Below, one piece after another: positions 37,635 through 51,563 of a stretch of DNA of 64,000 nt. Position numbers and translations under genes: made by a program. The notes below the pieces were generated by a model that did not search any database, was not told the origin of the DNA, and saw only the letters and a program-made list of their open reading frames with translations. This DNA comes from Halichoerus grypus. Lineage: Eukaryota; Chordata; Mammalia; Carnivora; Phocidae. Location: positions 20,782,449 through 20,846,448 of the forward strand of contig NC_135718.1 of assembly GCF_964656455.1 (NCBI RefSeq), in the 5' to 3' direction. The first letter of the stretch is position 1, and each line of letters opens with the position of its first letter.

Positions 37635-38352
37635 AACTTACGTATTTAGAGCTTGGACACATAATTCAATCAGATTTAGAATCAAATCGCATTCTGACAC
37701 TTTACATGGATGACTTTCAATAACTTACATAAACACTAAACTTCATGTTCCTATAAAATAATACCTACCTATAACTGGCATTTGATTTTTAAAATTCCCC
37801 ATCCATTACTCATTTCTGGTGAGGCTGCCAATCATGGGACTCCACTTTATGGCCTTAAGGTTAAATATATGACTTGGACTGGCCAATAAGGGAGCTTTAT
37901 TCTCTTGGCTATGGTAATTGGTTAATAGATAGATACATGATCCAATCAATGTCAATCAAGACACTATCTTGAAACTTGCTTGAAAATGCAAGGGTGATTC
38001 TCCTTGATAATTATAAATATCCACTTTCTCTGCCATATGGAGGAATCCATTCTTAGCATGAGAGAACTGGTCAAAACATAGAGAAGTGGTTAAAGAAAAA
38101 GAGTAGGTGTTATGTATATAATGCCTGATCCATTTTCACCCACTCTTTCCAGTGCCTTGAAATGATAAAATCTCTTAATTTGTTATGATTTTATTTCACA
38201 TAATTTAGTTGAATTCAGTTTTTGTTTTCACTTGAAGGATCCTGACTAAAGCATTATGTTGTGAAGTTGTGGTGGAAATTGAATGAAGTACCATGTAAAG
38301 TGCTATCCATAATGCCTGACACATGGTAGGCATGCAGTTGATGTTAGCTAAA
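37635..38352 (+). mobile_element. MIR split by a later insertion
   Basis: 37,635-37,768 is the first part of a MIR (AAATAATACCTACCTAT) and 38,262-38,352 continues it (TGTTGTGAAG, AATGCCTGACACATGGTAGG). The roughly 490 bp between belong to another old repeat (37,769-38,261), with CTTGGACTGGCCAATAAGGG inside and a right end GGATCCTGACTAA, whose family I cannot name. Confidence 0.55.
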
Positions 38353-39519
38353 AAGATAACTATAAAATTATTGATAAAGGTGATACACTTTTTTTGTTTT
38401 TATTTTTTAAAAACTTTCAGGACAACATCCTGTATGTGGGAGGTTCTCATTCATTGATGTTTGGATGACTTGCTTCCCTTTCTTTGTACAATGAGAGAAA
38501 TATAATGAGAGAAATGATGAGCTAGAATGGAACTTTGGATCACTTGTATAAAATGTCTTTATATTTTGTCAAATATAACTATTTCTGATTACTTTAATTC
38601 ATTCTTATGGTGGACAATTTAGTATATCAAAATCACAGGACACTATATTAATACAAAAAGGCAACTACTTCCCTACATAAGAGTAATGAACATTTGGAAT
38701 TTGAAATAACATTTAAAACAATACTAAAAATAAAGTAGTACTTATATATAGAATTTTATTAGATTTATATCTAACAGAATCTTCATGCAGAAACTATAAA
38801 ATTCTGATAAAGTTGATCTAAATAAATGGAAAGATATCTATGTTCAATATTGTTAAGATGGTAATTATTCCAAATTTAATCTACAGAGTTTACATAATGG
38901 CAATAAAAATTCCAGCATTCTATTTTGTAGATAAAAGCAAACTGATTCTAATGTTTATAGGAAAGACAAAAGACTTATAATAGCCAACACAATACTAGAA
39001 AATAAAAAGTTTGAGGACACTACCCAATTTCATGATTAATTTTAAAGTGATAGAAATGAAAAAAAAAAAAGCGTATTAGGTGCAAAATAGACACACAATC
39101 AATGGGACAGAAAAGAAAACTCCAAAATAGAGCCACAGATAGAGTCCACTGATCTTTGACAAAAAGGCAAAGACAATTTCATGAAGAAAGAACCAGGTTT
39201 CTTTACAGAAATGTCTGAGTCTAGGATTGTGTCAGGATATATCCAAGATAAGGCTGGCACATCTTACAGTGCCAGAAGAAAATATATTATTCAAAAAGAA
39301 AAACAATGGATGGGAATATGTCAAAAGAACACAGAGCCAAATGTGAACAAGCTTCTAGAGTCCAAAGTTGGAAGAATTTGAACAATAAAACAAAGTTGTA
39401 TGGATTATAACCCAAAATATGAAGTATTATCCATAATGAAATAATGAAATAATGAAATAATCCATGAAATTCATGAAATGAATGAATAATTGAAGAATAG
39501 GCAAATAATAATGTGGCTA

Positions 39520-39720
39520 GTATGCATTGAGTACTTCAGCTTAAAATAGGCACAACAGTAGTGTGAATTAATTTAATTCTTATATAATCTTGAAATAATT
39601 TACTATAATAATTTTCAAGTGAATAACTGAGTTTTAGAAAAGTCAAGGAGCTAGAAAGATCAATATCATACAGTAATTTTCACATTTGACATTCAAAATA
39701 GGGTGCTTTTATCCTTAACC
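39520..39720 (-). mobile_element. MIR fragment, reverse, degraded
   Basis: TATGCATTGAGTACTTCAGC, then AATAACTGAGTTTTAGAAAA and AGTCAAGGAGC in reversed MIR order. Confidence 0.4.
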
Positions 39721-41326
39721 ACCATTATTTCTTGTCTTCCTATTCATACAAAATAAGGTAAATAACTATAGTATACTCTGGGATTATCAGTAACAGATTC
39801 TGGGTGGTGGGTTTCAATTTTTACTCATTTTCACAAAATAAGTGGATGATTGGGTAAAATCCATGAGACCAATATTTTCTTGAATTTCTCCAACAAATCT
39901 ATGGTTCTGTGGCATGGGTCAGTAGTTGAAAATCCATATTTTTATTGAAGAGCATGGTGTTCTGTAGGCTTAACTGGGCCCCACCTTATGTCTCAAATAT
40001 GTATGGAAATGGATGCTCAGCCTGTTTCAGCTGTGGATCAATATTTGACCCAGTGTGTCTGATAATAATAATTTTTATTATGTTAATGATTTATTATTTT
40101 AATAATAATTTCTAGGAAAATCTGTCTTTTCTTATCAAAAATGGTTTTGTTAATATTATTGTGCTAACATGCCATTTATTAGAGTGTCAGTTATTCAGGA
40201 GAGAGGTTTTAAAAAAAACAGTATATTCTCTTCACTCTCTTCCAGATAGCTTCATAATTGGTATATTATTTTTACAGGTGTTGTAAAGAAAACTTCAGGA
40301 TGCAAGCCAACAAAACACCAAAGAAGGTAATAAAAGTGGCTTTTTCATTGAGTATTCAATATATAAAAACAAATCTGTATCAACTACAGGTATGGCGACT
40401 AGAGTCAAGCATATTGTGCATGTATAAACTGCATGTCAATTTTTTGGGATAAAACTGGATCATTTTGCTTTTTGAGAGGTGAGGAAGGTCTTTGGAAATA
40501 AATTTAGTAATAGCCACAGATCAAATGTTCTTTTAATTTCATTTTCAGAAGATTCATATAATTAAATTCTCTTGCATTTTTATACTATCTCATGGTTTTG
40601 AAATTGACTATCATTCTGGGAAGAAAGTCTGACAGGTACCATTACCCTGAGAATCATGTTAAGGAAGATGAAGTTTGGAAAAGTAAAATGATTTATTATA
40701 ATGTCATTCAGCTCTTCAATGGACAATGAATTCAGCCTTCTGACTCCCAATCTGATCTTCTATATATTATTCTGGTACCACAGAGTATTCTGGACACAGG
40801 ATCTCTGATATAGTTGCAGATTAAAAATGTTCCACTTCTTTAGAGTATCATTTCCAACACCCAAGCCTGTAAGAATTCAAAAGATTGGTCTCATATGATT
40901 TTTTTTTAATTTTTTAAATTCTTTTTGTATTTGGCTCCAACACACTTTGTTTTCATGAAAGGAAGCAAGGATAGTTTTCACTGGAAAATTCTTAATTTTA
41001 GAATTTGAGAGGGACCATAAAGGCCATGAAATTCAACAACCCATCCCAGCTAAAAATATTCTCTCCACCCTTCCTGGAAAATGCATTTTCTGATTTTGAC
41101 ACAAAGTTTCTAAAAAATGAGGTGATATATTTTCATTTTTGCAATTTCTGAGTTTAAGACATTGTGTTAAACGGAGTCAGTATCTGTTTCCCTCCACTTG
41201 TAATGAGTCTCAAGTTTGTCATGTGCATGAGCAGATCTGTTTGTCTGTTGCAGAATAGTTTATTTAATTGGTCTAATATTTCACGTTGACTCAGTGAAAC
41301 TTCAGCTATTGATACTGCCATCTTAT
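39721..41326. other. AT-rich sequence left of the calmodulin copy
   Basis: An AT-rich imperfect palindrome (about 40,063-40,112, AATAATAATT...AATAATAATT) is the only structure noticed. Confidence 0.45.
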
Positions 41327-41345
41327 CTCTGCTAGATTTATTTTT
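41327..41345. repeat. Target-site duplication of the calmodulin retrocopy, left copy
   Basis: CTCTGCTAGATTTATTTTT, identical to 42,868-42,886 on the other side of the retrocopy. Its right end runs into the T-tract that is the retrocopy's poly(A) tail. Confidence 0.9.
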
Positions 41346-41366
41346 TTTTTAAGTTAATGGTCTTTT

Positions 41367-41372
41367 TTTATT
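41367..41372 (-). promoter_or_regulatory. AATAAA poly(A) signal of the calmodulin retrocopy
   Basis: On the minus strand AATAAA lies 16 nt before the A-tract that ends the retrocopy. This is the expected spacing for the signal used by the parent mRNA. Confidence 0.75.
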
Positions 41373-42255
41373 GGAATAAAAAAAAAAAGACTAGCATTTA
41401 CAACTTGGAATGGACGTAAATTGTAATTTGATCAGTAATGTTGATGCTTGTGCTGAAGTCCACAGCCACAACCTACTCTGCTGGCTCCAAGTCATGGTTC
41501 AGGAGGTTTTAAAAACAGAGAGTCCCAAGATGCTCCCTTGGTAAAGGTTTTAAAAAAAAAAAAAAATGTGTGTGAATGGTGATAGCCTGACACCCATTTC
41601 GCTCTAAGACAACACGGGACAACGCTAAACCAACACACACGGCATGCCACCAGGATGAGTGTCATGGTCACCATGGGTGGGGGCGCCCGGAAGTACGAGA
41701 GGGCCGTCCTGCTAAGTGGGGCTGCGTCTAGACAGTTTATCCTTCACCCATTTTTCTGCACAGCATCCTGAGGTAAACCAATTTTAAATGTTTTGTTTTC
41801 AGTAAACCAGCTATGACAATTTATACTAACAAATTGAACTAGAACCCATTTGAAGAAGTTTTAAATTCGTTTTTTTTTTTTCATTTTTTTGTTTTTAATA
41901 CAAATGCCTGACTGTGCTCAATTGTCAAGCTGCATGCATGAAAAACTGGCCAGCCCAAACAGTGTATTAATCATGAGCAAATGGAACTGCAAGGAGTCCA
42001 TTAGGTGCTTCCTTATCATTAAGGTAGTACAAGTATTTATATCGTAAAACTGATGTGTAGCTTGATCTTTAGGGGACAGGACCACCAACCAATACATGCA
42101 GATTTTGTGTGTGTGGACAGAAGGTACTTTTGACATTCAGTTTTGCTATATAGAAACAGAATGAGTAAATGAACTTTTTTTTTTTTTTGCAAGAGCTAAG
42201 TAAAAGATTCAATTTGATTCTTCTAGAAGGGGGGAAAGGAGTTGAAAATAGGCCT

Positions 42256-43530
<1,275 letters not shown>

Positions 43531-43732
43531 GGGGCGCCTGGGTGGCTCAGTCATTAAGCGTCTACCTTCGGCTCAGGTCATGGTCCCAGGGTCCTGGGAT
43601 CGAGCCCCACATCGGGCTCTCTGCTCCGCGGGAAGTGGGCTTCTCCCTCTCCCACTCCTCCTGCTTGTGTTCCCTCTCTCACTGTGTCTCTCTCTGTCAG
43701 ATAAATAAAATCTTTAAAAATAAAATAAAATT
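43531..43732 (+). mobile_element. Can-SINE, young-looking
   Basis: Head GGGGCGCCTGGGTGGCTCAG, then ATCGAGCCCCACATCGGGCT with its CpGs still present, CTGTGTCTCTCTCTGTCAG, and ATAAATAAAATC. This 3' part is the arctoid-type SINEC structure as I know it. Flanks are too A-rich to define the duplication. Confidence 0.93.
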
Positions 43733-45031
43733 ATAAGAAATGACAAACCGTAATTACACAACCTGAAGACCATCTAGCTTCACAACCTGAAGACCAGCTA
43801 GCTTCACTTTTGGTTAAAGTTCAGGGAGGAAAGTGGGTATGTTTAATCAGTATGTGAAGATGAAATCAGAAGGGGAAAATTTTGGATTATGAAGAAAAGA
43901 GCTGTACTGAGCACATGGGCTAGGGACCTTCTAGAGTGTTGAAGATCTGTTGAAACCCCTGCCAACTTTAGTGCATAAAACAGTATTTCAGCCTGATGCC
44001 ATTGCTGCATGGAAGGAAATTCATGAGGGAGCAACTGTTTTAATGGGAGGATCTGTGGCTAGAAAAGGGACCAATACAGGTGACTGACTATTTTTAGGGC
44101 TACTTTGTGTTTAAAAAAAATCTTTGAATTTAGATGCTGATATACAGCATCTAACTGTGCTGTAATTTAGTTCAAAAAATAGATTTAGGACACCAATAAT
44201 TATCCCCACTCATGAAAGGAAGATTTGGAATATATTCTCAACAATTTTTCTGATTATAAGAAGGATAGAGGATATATTATGAAAATATGGAAAATACAGA
44301 AGAAAAATGTAGAAAATATGATACATATATATGTAACTGAACAAATCCCCAATAATGTTTCTTTTTTCTGTAGACGTTTCCATTGTTTTTTTCTATGTAT
44401 ATGTGTATGTTTTTTATCTAGAGCCATATTTTATAAAATTGGTGTTCCATACTGTCTACTCTTTCATAAACTGGTTTCCCACTTAACACTCCCACTTAAC
44501 ACAATTTTTTGTGTTATTTAATATTACTCTAGATCTTGATTTTTAAGGGCTGTAGTCATCAGTCCCATGTACTGTAATTTATTTTTCCAGTAGCATCTTA
44601 GGTTTTTTTTTTCTCTGTTATAAGCATTTCATGTTCATAAATATTATATTTGTAATGTTTTTTCAGGATAAATTCCTATTTGTCAAAATATTAGGATAAA
44701 TGGCATAAGTTTTTAGGCTTTTGATATATATTACCAAAGGCCTATTCTCATGCCTCATAGCCAAGACTAGATGCTAATATTAAAAAATAAACAGTTTGGA
44801 AATTTTGTAAGATAAAATGATATTTGAGGCTATAATAATCTGTCCCTTTACTAGAGCAACTAAATATCACTGATATTAAAATTCCTCTGATGCGTGATAC
44901 TGGCAGATAATGTCCTGGAGCAGGGACTGGAAAGTTGGTTTCAACTGAAGGCTTTGACATTCACTTGTTATACATCTTGGCCAAGTTTCCTTACACTTAT
45001 TCCTTGGTTTTCTTTCTTTCTTTTATTTTTT

Positions 45032-45186
45032 TTTTTAACATGAAAACCTTATTCTTTTACTTTTTTAAAATTTAAATTCAGTTAATTAACATATAATGTA
45101 TTATTTGTTTCCAGGGGTACAGGTCTGTGATTCATCAATCTTATATAATACCCAGTGCTTATTATAATACATATCCTCCCCAATGT
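45032..45186 (-). mobile_element. Short L1 3' end
   Basis: Reverse L1 tail with TTAACATATAATGTATTATT and CAGGGGTACAGGTCTG. A possible imperfect duplication CCTTRGTTTTCT lies near 45,002 and 45,187; if real, the insert also includes the T-rich stretch from 45,015. Confidence 0.7.
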
Positions 45187-46100
45187 CCCTTAGTTTTCTC
45201 ATCTGGAAAACGGAGGAAAGAATAATCCCCACCAATTGTATTTCATCAGGATGCTATGAGAATAAATGAGGTCATCATCCAAATCCCTTTTCAGATTTTA
45301 TCTACCTGTAAAAGGTCTATAGGAGGTTTAATGCCCTTACTGCATTATTTATGATAAAAATAGAAGGTTCATGTTTTTATTATTTAAAAAAAACTATCAT
45401 GTTACTGAGAACCTGACAAATACCTACATTTAGAAGTAGTTTATGATTTAGAGGTATATGCTAAAATTTTTGCTTGTAATTAACTTACAAAATATAACTT
45501 ATAAATTTCCCCATGATTTAAATGACCATACTTAGGCTATGAGAGTCTAATTTATGCTAGGTCATACATTCAGTAGATAGTCATGTTTTGGCTCAGAGGT
45601 ATAGATTTTTGACTTTAAAGGTATGTAATATTTGCTTTGAAAGTCTTGGAAGAAAGCCCTAATTTTTAATGCAATGTGCTATCACCTCTGAGATGCCCAC
45701 ATTCATTGTTAATTCCAGGTTAACCTCCAGCATTTGTCTGGATCCTCCTATTAATTTTATATGTATCTAATAATGCAAGCAGAATTGATAGTAGCCTAAA
45801 CAAAATATAAATTGTTGAGTAAAGCAATGGATAAAAAACAAAATTATAATTACCTTCAAAATACATAATGAAACCAAATATGACTGGTTTTTAATTTATC
45901 ATCACTGCATTAGAATGCTTTCATTTGTTTAGTTGAACTTTAAAGCTTTGAAGGGTCCAGGGACACCTCTCTCATTCTTTTATTTTCTAACATGCATACT
46001 GAGACAAAAAAGGCAGTGAAGGAAACCAAAGCTAGTTCTAGTCTTTAAGTTACTGATACATAGTCCAGTGAATTTCAAGCACAAGATTTTGCTCCTTGAC
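45187..46100. other. AT-rich sequence without recognised features
   Basis: Nothing recognised. Confidence 0.5.
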
Positions 46101-46118
46101 AAAAGCTGATTCATTTTT

Positions 46119-46316
46119 TTTTAAAGATTTTATTTATTTATTTGAGAGAGAGAATGAGAGAGAGAGAGAGAGAGAGCACATGAGAGGGGGGAGGGTCAGA
46201 GGGAGAAGCAGACTCCCTGCTGAGCAGGGAGCCCAGTGCGGACTCGATCCTGGGACTCCAGGATCATGACCTGAGCCGAAGGCAGTTGCTTAACCAACTG
46301 AGCCACCCAGGCGCCC
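46119..46316 (-). mobile_element. Can-SINE
   Basis: Reverse SINE with a (GA)n stretch at 46,145-46,177 and the head GAGCCACCCAGGCGCCC. Duplication AAAAGCTGATTCATTTTT at 46,101-46,118, with one mismatch at 46,317-46,334. Confidence 0.93.
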
Positions 46317-46496
46317 AAAAGCTGATTAATTTTTATTCCAAGGGAATGCAGATGAATATTTCACTCATTTGTAGTTCACACTACCAGAAAATAACAAAAA
46401 TAATGTAATTTGTCCTAAGTAGGAGATTTGTTAAAGAAAGTTGACTTCTGAAGAAATAATTTTAAGGATGACACCAAGTTGGCAACATAGTAGGAT

Positions 46497-49345
46497 ACTG
46501 AGTTTCCATACACTAACAATGAACTATCTACAAAAAATTAAGAAAATAATCCCTCTTATAATACCTTATGAAATACTTAGGGACATATTTAATCTAAGAA
46601 GTGAAAGATATATACACTGAACACTAGAAAATTGATGAAAGAATTACCTAGAAAAATGTTGCTATCTCCAATGTCAAAGAAATTACTACCCATGTTCTTT
46701 TCTTGGAGTTTTATGGTTTTGGGTCTCACATTTAGGTCTTTAATCAATTTTGAGTTTATTTTGTGTGTAAGAAAAGTGGTCTAGTTTTGTTCTTTTGCAT
46801 GTAGCTGTCTAGTTTTCCCAGAACCATTTATTTAAGAAACTGTCTTGTCTCCTTTGTCATAGATTAATTGACCATGTAAGTGTGGGTTTATTTCTGGGCT
46901 CTCCTATCTTTCTATTGATCTATCTGTCTATTTTTGTGACAGTTCCATACTGTTTAGGTTACTAGAGCTTTGTAGTATATCTTGAAATCTGGGATTGTGA
47001 TACCTCTAGTTTTGTTCTTCTTCAGATTGCTTTGGCTATTCAGGGTCTTTTGTGATTCCACACAAATTTTATTTTTGTGAAAAATGTTGGTATTTGAATA
47101 GGGATTACATTGAATCTATAGATTGCTTTGGGTAGTATGGACATTTTAACAATATTAATTATTCTAATCCATGAGCATGGTATATTTTTCCAATTGTGTC
47201 ATCTTTGATTTCTTTCATCAATGTCTTATAGTTTTTAGAGTACACATTTTTTTATCTCCTTGGTTAAATTTATTTCTAGACATTTTATTCTTTTTAGCAC
47301 AATTGTAAATGGAATTGTTTTCCTAATTTCTCTTTCTGCTCTTTTGTTATTAGTATATGGAAACACAACCAATATATGGGTATTAATTTTATACCCTGCA
47401 ACTTTACTGAATTCATTATTCTAATAGATTTTTGGTGGGGTCTTTAGGGTTTCCTTTTTTTAAATTTCAAATCAATTAACATATAGTGTATTATTATATG
47501 TATGTATTATTCAGAGGTAGAGTTTAGTGATTCATCAGTTGCATATAACACCCAGGGCTTATTACATCAAGTACCCTCCTTAATGCTCATCACCCAGTTA
47601 CCCCATCCCCCCACCCACCTATAGTATCGTGTCATTGGCAAATATTGACAGCTTAATTTCTTCCTTACTAACACGGACGATTTTGTTTCTTTTTCTTGTC
47701 TGATTGCTGTGGCTAGAACTTCCAGTACTGGGTTGAATAAAAGTGGCAGTACTAGACATACTTATCTAGTTCCTGATATTAAAAGAAAAGCTCTGTTGTT
47801 CACCACTGAATATGTGAGCTGTGGGTTTTTCATATATGGACTTTATAATGTTGAAGTTGTTTCCTCTAAACCCACTTTGTTGAGAGTTTTTATCATGAAT
47901 GAATATGGAATTTTATCAAATGGTTTTTCTCCACCTATTGAGATGATTATATGATTTTTATCTTTTGTTGATGTGGTGTATCACATTGATTGATTTATAA
48001 ATGTCAAATCATCCTTGCAACCCTGGCATAAATCCCATTTGATCATGATTAGTTATCCTTTTCATGTATTGTTGACTGTGATTTGTAATATTTTATAAAG
48101 AATTTAGCATCTACCTTCATCAGGGATATTGGGCTATAGTTTTGTGTGTGTGTGTGTGTGTGTGTGTGTTTGTGTGTGTGTGTATGCATACATGTGTGGT
48201 GTCTATCTGGTTTTGGTATCAGGGTACTGCTGGCCTTATAGAATGCATTTGGAAGCTTTTCATCCTCTATTTTTATTTTGTAATAGTTTGAAGATATTAT
48301 TCAGCCATGAAGTAACATGAGATCTTATCATTTGCAACAAGATGGATAGACCTAATGGGTATTAGGCTAATAGGAATAAGTCAGACAGAGAAAGACAGAT
48401 ACTATATGATTTCACTTATATGTGAAACCTTAAAAAAATAAAACAAATGAATAAACAAATAAAAAGCAGACCAAACCTATAAATACAGAGAATAAACTGG
48501 TGGTTGCCAGGGGTGGAGGGATGGGCAAAATGGGTGAAGGGGAATGGGAGATACAGGCTGCCAGTTACAGAATGAACAAGTCATGGGAATAAAAAGTACA
48601 GCATGGGGAATATAGTCCATGATATTGTAATAATGTATAGTGACAGATGATAGCTACCCTTGATGGTAAGCATAGCATAATATATAAACTTGTTGAGTCA
48701 TTGTTATACATCTGAAACTAATGTAACATTGACATTGTCAACTATACTCAAACTATGGACTCTGAGAAACAAACTGAGGGTTCTAGAGGGGAGGTGGGTG
48801 GGGGGCTGAGTTAGCCTGGTGATGGGTATTAAAGAGGGCACGTATCAAATGGAGCACTGGGTGTTATATGCAAACAATGAATCGTGGAACACTACATCAA
48901 AAAAAATTTCAAAAAATTGAAGGCACAAATAAATGAAAAAGCATGCCATGTTTGTGAATTGGAAGAATTATTATTGTTAAAATGTCCATACTACCCAAAG
49001 ATATCTACAGATTCAATACAAATACTATCAAAATTCCAATGGCATTTTCACAGACATAATAAAAATATTACTAAAATTTAAATGGGCCTACAAATGGCCC
49101 CAAATAGCCAAAGCAATCTTGAGAAAGAAGAACAAAGATGGAAGCATTATACTTCCTGATTTCAAACTGTATCACAAAGCTATAGTAATCAAAACAGTAT
49201 GATGTTGGCACAAAAATGGACACATAGATCAATAGAATAGAGAACCCAGAAATAAACCAATGCATATATTTGTCTATTAATTCATGAAAAGGAGCCAAGA
49301 ATATACATTGGGAAAGGATGTTTTCTTCAGTAAATGGTGTTGGAT
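46497..49345 (+). mobile_element. Nested L1 stack
   Basis: Several L1 pieces lie end to end. Forward ORF2 sequence at 46,497-46,645 resumes at about 48,905-49,345 (it breaks at GAAAGAATTA and restarts at AAATTGAAGGCACAAATAAATG). Between them lie reverse ORF2 sequence (46,646-48,296), a forward L1 3' UTR (48,297-48,752) and a second forward carnivore L1 3' UTR (48,753-48,900). A reverse L1 3' tail (about 47,453-47,620) interrupts the reverse part. The reverse piece joined to a forward 3' UTR fits a twin-primed L1 that landed inside an older L1. No intact frames. Confidence 0.75.
48142..48183. repeat. (TG)n microsatellite
   Basis: TG repeat with one TTTG interruption, located inside a reverse L1 segment. 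The frame across it is not a gene. Confidence 0.93.
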
Positions 49346-49610
49346 TTTATTTTATAAATACACTATAGTACTGTAAATGTATTGTCTCTTCTCTATGATT
49401 TTCTTAATAACTTTTTTCTTTAGCTTAGTTTAATATAAGAATACAATCTATAATACATATACAAAATATGTGTTATTTTGTTAGTGATAAGGCTTCCAGT
49501 CAACAGTAGGCCTTAGTAGTTACGTTTTGGGAGACTCAAAAGTTATATACAGATTTTTGACTGCACAGGGGTTGGTTCCTCTAAACTCCATGCCGTTCAA
49601 GGGTCAACTA
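49346..49610 (-). mobile_element. Tigger-type DNA transposon fragment
   Basis: In reverse it contains the same non-coding sequence as the element at 60,942 (GCCTACTGTTGACTGGAAGC, AACTTTTGAGTCTCCCAAAA) and ends at the right with the terminal repeat GTTCAAGGGTCAACTA. The other end is missing, probably lost where it meets the L1 stack. Confidence 0.75.
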
Positions 49611-49851
49611 TACTTGGTTATTCGCCTACTGCTGAGGGATGGTTTATTTATATTATTTACAAATGAAAACATCTTCCTCGCCAATACCATCTCTTGTCTT
49701 ACAAACATTAGAAGAAACCGTCTTAAAGTAATGGAAAATTTCTAGGAACTGAGGTTTTCTGTAAAAATACTGTGCTACCAGTGATTTCTGTATTTATATC
49801 TATACAGCATAGTTAAACTGTATAAAAATGGAATTACAGTGTATTAAGATG

Positions 49852-50066
49852 AACCATGAGGGACTATGGACTCTAAGAAACAAACAGGGTTTTAGAGGGG
49901 AAGGGGTTGGGGGCATGGGTTAGCCTGGTGATGGGTATTAAAGAGGGCGTGTATTGAATGGAGCACTGGGTGTTATACGCAAACGATGAATCGTGGAACA
50001 CTACATCAAAAACTAATGATGTAATGTATGGTGACTAACATAACATAATAAAATAAAATTTAAAAA
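49852..50066 (+). mobile_element. 5'-truncated carnivore L1, 3' UTR only
   Basis: Starts GATGAACCATGAGGGACTAT and ends AATGTATGGTGACTAACATA, AATAAAATAAAATTT and A's. No clear duplication seen. Confidence 0.85.
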
Positions 50067-51513
50067 AAGTATAATTATTTTATACGACTAAAGAGTGATA
50101 ATTCAAATTGAAAAATCTCTGTTGCTTCAAGCTAACATATTTGAAATTCAAGGCACATGGTTTGCTTTTCTATCACTTGCTCCACAATTTCTGCCAGTTT
50201 CAGTCAATCTATTTTATGCATCAATTCTCACCATTCCAGCTGAAGCTTCATGGAGTATCTTTTAAAAATTTGCATTCTCATTACACTTCCAAAGCTCCTT
50301 TGTGACATCAATCAACTTCTCACCATTTTTTTTCCCCCAGTCAGTGGGAGAATAAAATGAACATCACATTTCAGAGATTTTTCCATGGCAAAACTTGAAT
50401 CCTTGACTCCATTCTCACAATTGTGGATTGAAACACTGTCCTTTGGCATAGGGAACTTAACTTCCTCTTTATTAGAGGATTGTTCACAGAGTGCCAGGGT
50501 TTGAGGCTGACTGATTCTGAAGCAACTATTCCACATGAGCCTGCTGGATTTTCACAACTGTAGCCTATTCCATCATCAGTTGGGCACAGAGCAGCTTATT
50601 GTCCAGAGACTCAGTTGATGTATGCCCAGTCTGGTCCCTATTCCCTTGATAGCAGGCCTTCCTTTGGCTTGACCCTGGAAGTTTTCTCACAACATCTTGC
50701 CCATCCCTGAGATCTGACTCCATGCCTCTTCTTGAAACTTAGTAGTGCTTCTTATGATCATTCTTCACATGTTCCTTGAGATTGTCTGACTGTGATATTA
50801 GGGTCAAAAGGAAGGTAGCCACACAACATCATGGTTGTAAGTTTAGTGTGTCAGGAAGGTAGTCATAATGCTAAACCCTTCTGATGATTTTTCTGCACAT
50901 CCAGTGCCTGAAATGCTAAATAATAAAGTGTGAGTTTGAACGTTGTCATGTCACTTTGGTCAATTTGGGCAAATCCAAAGACATAAACTTTACTGGGGAA
51001 TCCATAGAGCTTTCCTCAAGAGCAGATTCTTAAGTATGAGGTCTCTCTGTGTGCTGACGCTTAATGCATGACTGTATCATAGTCAGAGCTGATGGCTTTG
51101 AACCTTGGCTGGCTGGCTTCTTGGCCATGTGCTGGTGCTGGCTGACTCTGTGAGATGCCTGTCCTTTCCACCTTGCCCATTACAACTGAGTCAAGCCTTG
51201 GGGCCCGATTCATAAGGAAATTGTACACTGTTAACAAACATTTCAATAATATGAACTATATTAGGGTATGTGGCATGCATTATGTGTGGTCATATATCAT
51301 CTCTGGCTTTTAAATGATCAAGAAGAATTTTCAGTATATGGGAATTCTTGGCTGGACTTTTTCACACATACTTAAATTGGATCACTAAACTCCAGGTCTT
51401 AGCTTGATCCCAATATGTATTATAGCCCTCAAAATGTTAGTTTCCTTGATGACTTTTTCCATCTAACACCTTTCTTGTGCCCCACGGGGATCTCATCCTC
51501 AAGAATAGAGATG
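50067..51513. other. Unexplained, less AT-rich stretch
   Basis: Not a repeat I recognise. On the minus strand, short open stretches in shifting frames (50,312-50,536; 51,061-51,246; others between) have fairly ordinary protein composition, so an old processed pseudogene or other degraded coding sequence is possible. No poly(A) tract, duplication or identifiable protein supports this firmly. Confidence 0.25.
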
Positions 51514-51550
<37 letters not shown>

Positions 51551-51563
51551 TAGATATAGATAT
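51514..51563. repeat. (GATA)n microsatellite
   Basis: About ten GATA units followed by TATAGATATAGATA. Confidence 0.95.

Noticed and set aside
41918..42136. 72-codon minus-strand frame downstream of calmodulin
   Set aside because: It lies within the calmodulin 3' UTR, which is normally untranslated.
51514..51563. Regular short repeats as a CRISPR-like array
   Set aside because: It is a simple GATA microsatellite without spacers; no array of repeats and unique spacers exists in the window.
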